Part shown: positions 6,636-7,799 of the stretch, piece by piece
Layout: every line of letters begins with the position of its first letter
Numbering within the stretch: the first letter of the stretch is position 1
NCBI GenBank assembly: GCA_900549355.1
Contig: UROA01000091.1
Coordinates: 1 to 7,799 of the forward strand
Source of the DNA: an uncultured Collinsella sp.
GTDB taxonomy: Bacteria; Actinomycetota; Coriobacteriia; Coriobacteriales; Coriobacteriaceae
Direction of reading: 5' to 3'
DNA: 7,799 bases
Translations under genes and position numbers: made by a program
Notes under the pieces: model-generated
The model's input: only the letters and a program-made list of their open reading frames with translations
Told to the model about the DNA's origin: nothing
The model's database searches: none

Positions 6636-7799
6636 CTAGATAAGGTTCTTGCCAGAGACCTTATCGAAGAGGTGGGTCGCGTTCTTCTCGAACTTGAACC
6701 AGATGGTGTCGCCATCCTTGAGCGCGCCCTTGGCCTCGAGGTCGACGACGGGGATAATCAGGACAAACTGGCCGTCGGGAGCGGTCACGTGGACATGCTC
6801 GGTCGAGCCCATGAGCTCGGTCACCTCGACGGTGCCCTGGAGCGCACCCTCCTCGCCCTTGTCGGCAAGCAGAATCTGCTCGGGGCGCACGCCGGCCGTG
6901 ATCTCCTTCACGTCGCCGTCGTCCCAGTTGAGAGCAAGCTGAGCGCAGGTCTCGGGGGCGAGCGCCACGTTCATATCCTCGGTCTTGACGGTGAAGCCGT
7001 CGCCCGAGCGCACCAGCTGGGCATCGAAGAAGTTCATCTGCGGCACGCCGATAAAACCGGCGACGAAGATGTTCGCGGGATGGTTGAAGACCTCCTGCGG
7101 GGTGGCGATCTGCTGGACGGCGCCGTCCTTCATGACCACGATGCGGTCGCCGAGGGTCATGGCCTCGGTCTGATCGTGGGTAACGTAGATAAAGGTGCCC
7201 TTAATCTCGTGACGCAGCTTGATGAGCTCGGCACGCATCTGGTTACGCAGCTTGGCGTCCAGGTTGGACAGCGGCTCGTCCATCAGGAAGACCTTGGGGT
7301 CACGCACGATGGCGCGGCCGATGGCGACGCGCTGGCGCTGACCGCCGGAGAGCGCCTTGGGCTTGCGGTCGAGGTACTGGGTGATGTCCAGGATCTCCGC
7401 GGCCTCGCGCACCTTGCGGTCGATCTCGTCCTTGGATACCTTCTTGAGCTTGAGCGAGAACGCCATGTTCTCATACACCGTCATGTGCGGGTAGAGCGCG
7501 TAGTTCTGGAAGACCATCGCAATGTCGCGGTCCTTGGGGGCCACGTCGTTCATCAGCTTGCCGTCGATGTACAGCTCGCCCGCGCTGATCTCCTCCAGAC
7601 CCGCCACCATGCGCAGCGTGGTGGATTTGCCGCAGCCTGACGGGCCGACGAGGACGATGAACTCGCGGTCGGCAATGTCAAGGTTGAATTCCTGCACGGC
7701 GACCACGCCCTCGTCGGTGATCTGCAGGTTGTGCTTCTTCTCGCCGCTGTTCTTACTCCTCTTTTTCGGCTCGCTGTTGGGGTAGACCTTCTTGATGTT
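6636..7799 (-). CDS. msmK: Partial: sugar ABC transporter ATP-binding subunit, MsmK/UgpC/MalK type
   Basis: The frame is open from the right edge to a TAG at 6638-6636, giving 387 visible residues; only the first few residues should be missing, since IKKVYP from the usual N-terminal strand is visible. The protein is the cytoplasmic ATPase of a CUT1-family carbohydrate importer. Numbered from the edge, motifs are Walker A GPSGCGKST (52-60), Q-loop Gln98 in VFQNYALYPHMTV, signature LSGGQRQRVAIGRAI (from 140), Walker B VFLMDEPLSNLD with Glu165, and switch His198 in YVTHDQTEAM. A C-terminal TOBE/OB-fold regulatory domain follows (from about IGVPQMNFF). A Lys-rich insert of roughly 24 residues lies between KKVYP and VVAVQEF. 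A GTG at 7706 could be mistaken for the start, but it would delete the first strands. No permease or binding-protein gene is visible nearby, which fits a shared ATPase serving several importers. Confidence 0.93.
   Translation of the reverse strand, partial: NIKKVYPNSEPKKRSKNSGEKKHNLQITDEGVVAVQEFNLDIADREFIVLVGPSGCGKSTTLRMVAGLEEISAGELYIDGKLMNDVAPKDRDIAMVFQNYALYPHMTVYENMAFSLKLKKVSKDEIDRKVREAAEILDITQYLDRKPKALSGGQRQRVAIGRAIVRDPKVFLMDEPLSNLDAKLRNQMRAELIKLRHEIKGTFIYVTHDQTEAMTLGDRIVVMKDGAVQQIATPQEVFNHPANIFVAGFIGVPQMNFFDAQLVRSGDGFTVKTEDMNVALAPETCAQLALNWDDGDVKEITAGVRPEQILLADKGEEGALQGTVEVTELMGSTEHVHVTAPDGQFVLIIPVVDLEAKGALKDGDTIWFKFEKNATHLFDKVSGKNLI

Noticed and set aside
6672..7640. Long open frame on the plus strand opposite the ABC ATPase gene.
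   Set aside because: It is a shadow of the ATPase frame; its low-complexity Leu/Val/Gly/Asp/His composition is typical of an antisense reading of a GC-rich gene.

Overview
The window is GC-rich and reads like a chromosomal segment of a gut actinobacterium of the class Coriobacteriia, with Collinsella or a near relative the best guess. This rests on three things: the base composition and codon choice (strong preference for C or G at third positions), AGGAG-type ribosome binding sites, and the mix of a Tat-exported PcsB/CwlO-type wall protein with a compact maltodextrin/glycogen gene set. The species cannot be fixed from the sequence alone.

Layout from left to right. A partial minus-strand gene (1-730, running off the left edge) encodes the N-terminal part of an exported coiled-coil wall protein, probably an NlpC/P60-type peptidoglycan hydrolase. 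A divergent intergenic region (731-995) separates it from galE (996-2057, plus), which ends in a strong intrinsic terminator. Next come malQ (2278-3783, 4-alpha-glucanotransferase), preceded by a promoter with a palindromic operator candidate, and glgP (3912-6179, glycogen/maltodextrin phosphorylase). A GC-rich hairpin lies between malQ and glgP, and a textbook terminator follows glgP. Convergent to these is a minus-strand sugar-ABC-transporter ATPase of the MsmK/UgpC type (6636-7799), whose first few codons lie beyond the right edge.

The genes fit one theme, use of alpha-glucans and galactose. The MsmK-type ATPase would power uptake of maltodextrins and other oligosaccharides. MalQ would disproportionate short maltodextrins into longer chains and glucose. 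GlgP would phosphorolyse those chains, or glycogen, to glucose-1-phosphate. GalE interconverts UDP-glucose and UDP-galactose, linking the Leloir pathway to glucose-1-phosphate metabolism and to wall sugar precursors.

The most unusual part is the non-coding stretch between glgP and the ABC ATPase. It holds three regularly spaced long hairpins (6280-6495). Each has 15-nt arms TCTCGATCTGTAACA / TGTTACAGATYGAGA around a loop of exactly 25 nt, and the hairpins are separated by 25-26 nt. The result is six copies of one 15-mer in alternating orientation with a period of 40-41 bp. The array lies between the glgP terminator and a likely terminator of the convergent gene. I do not recognise it as a named element.
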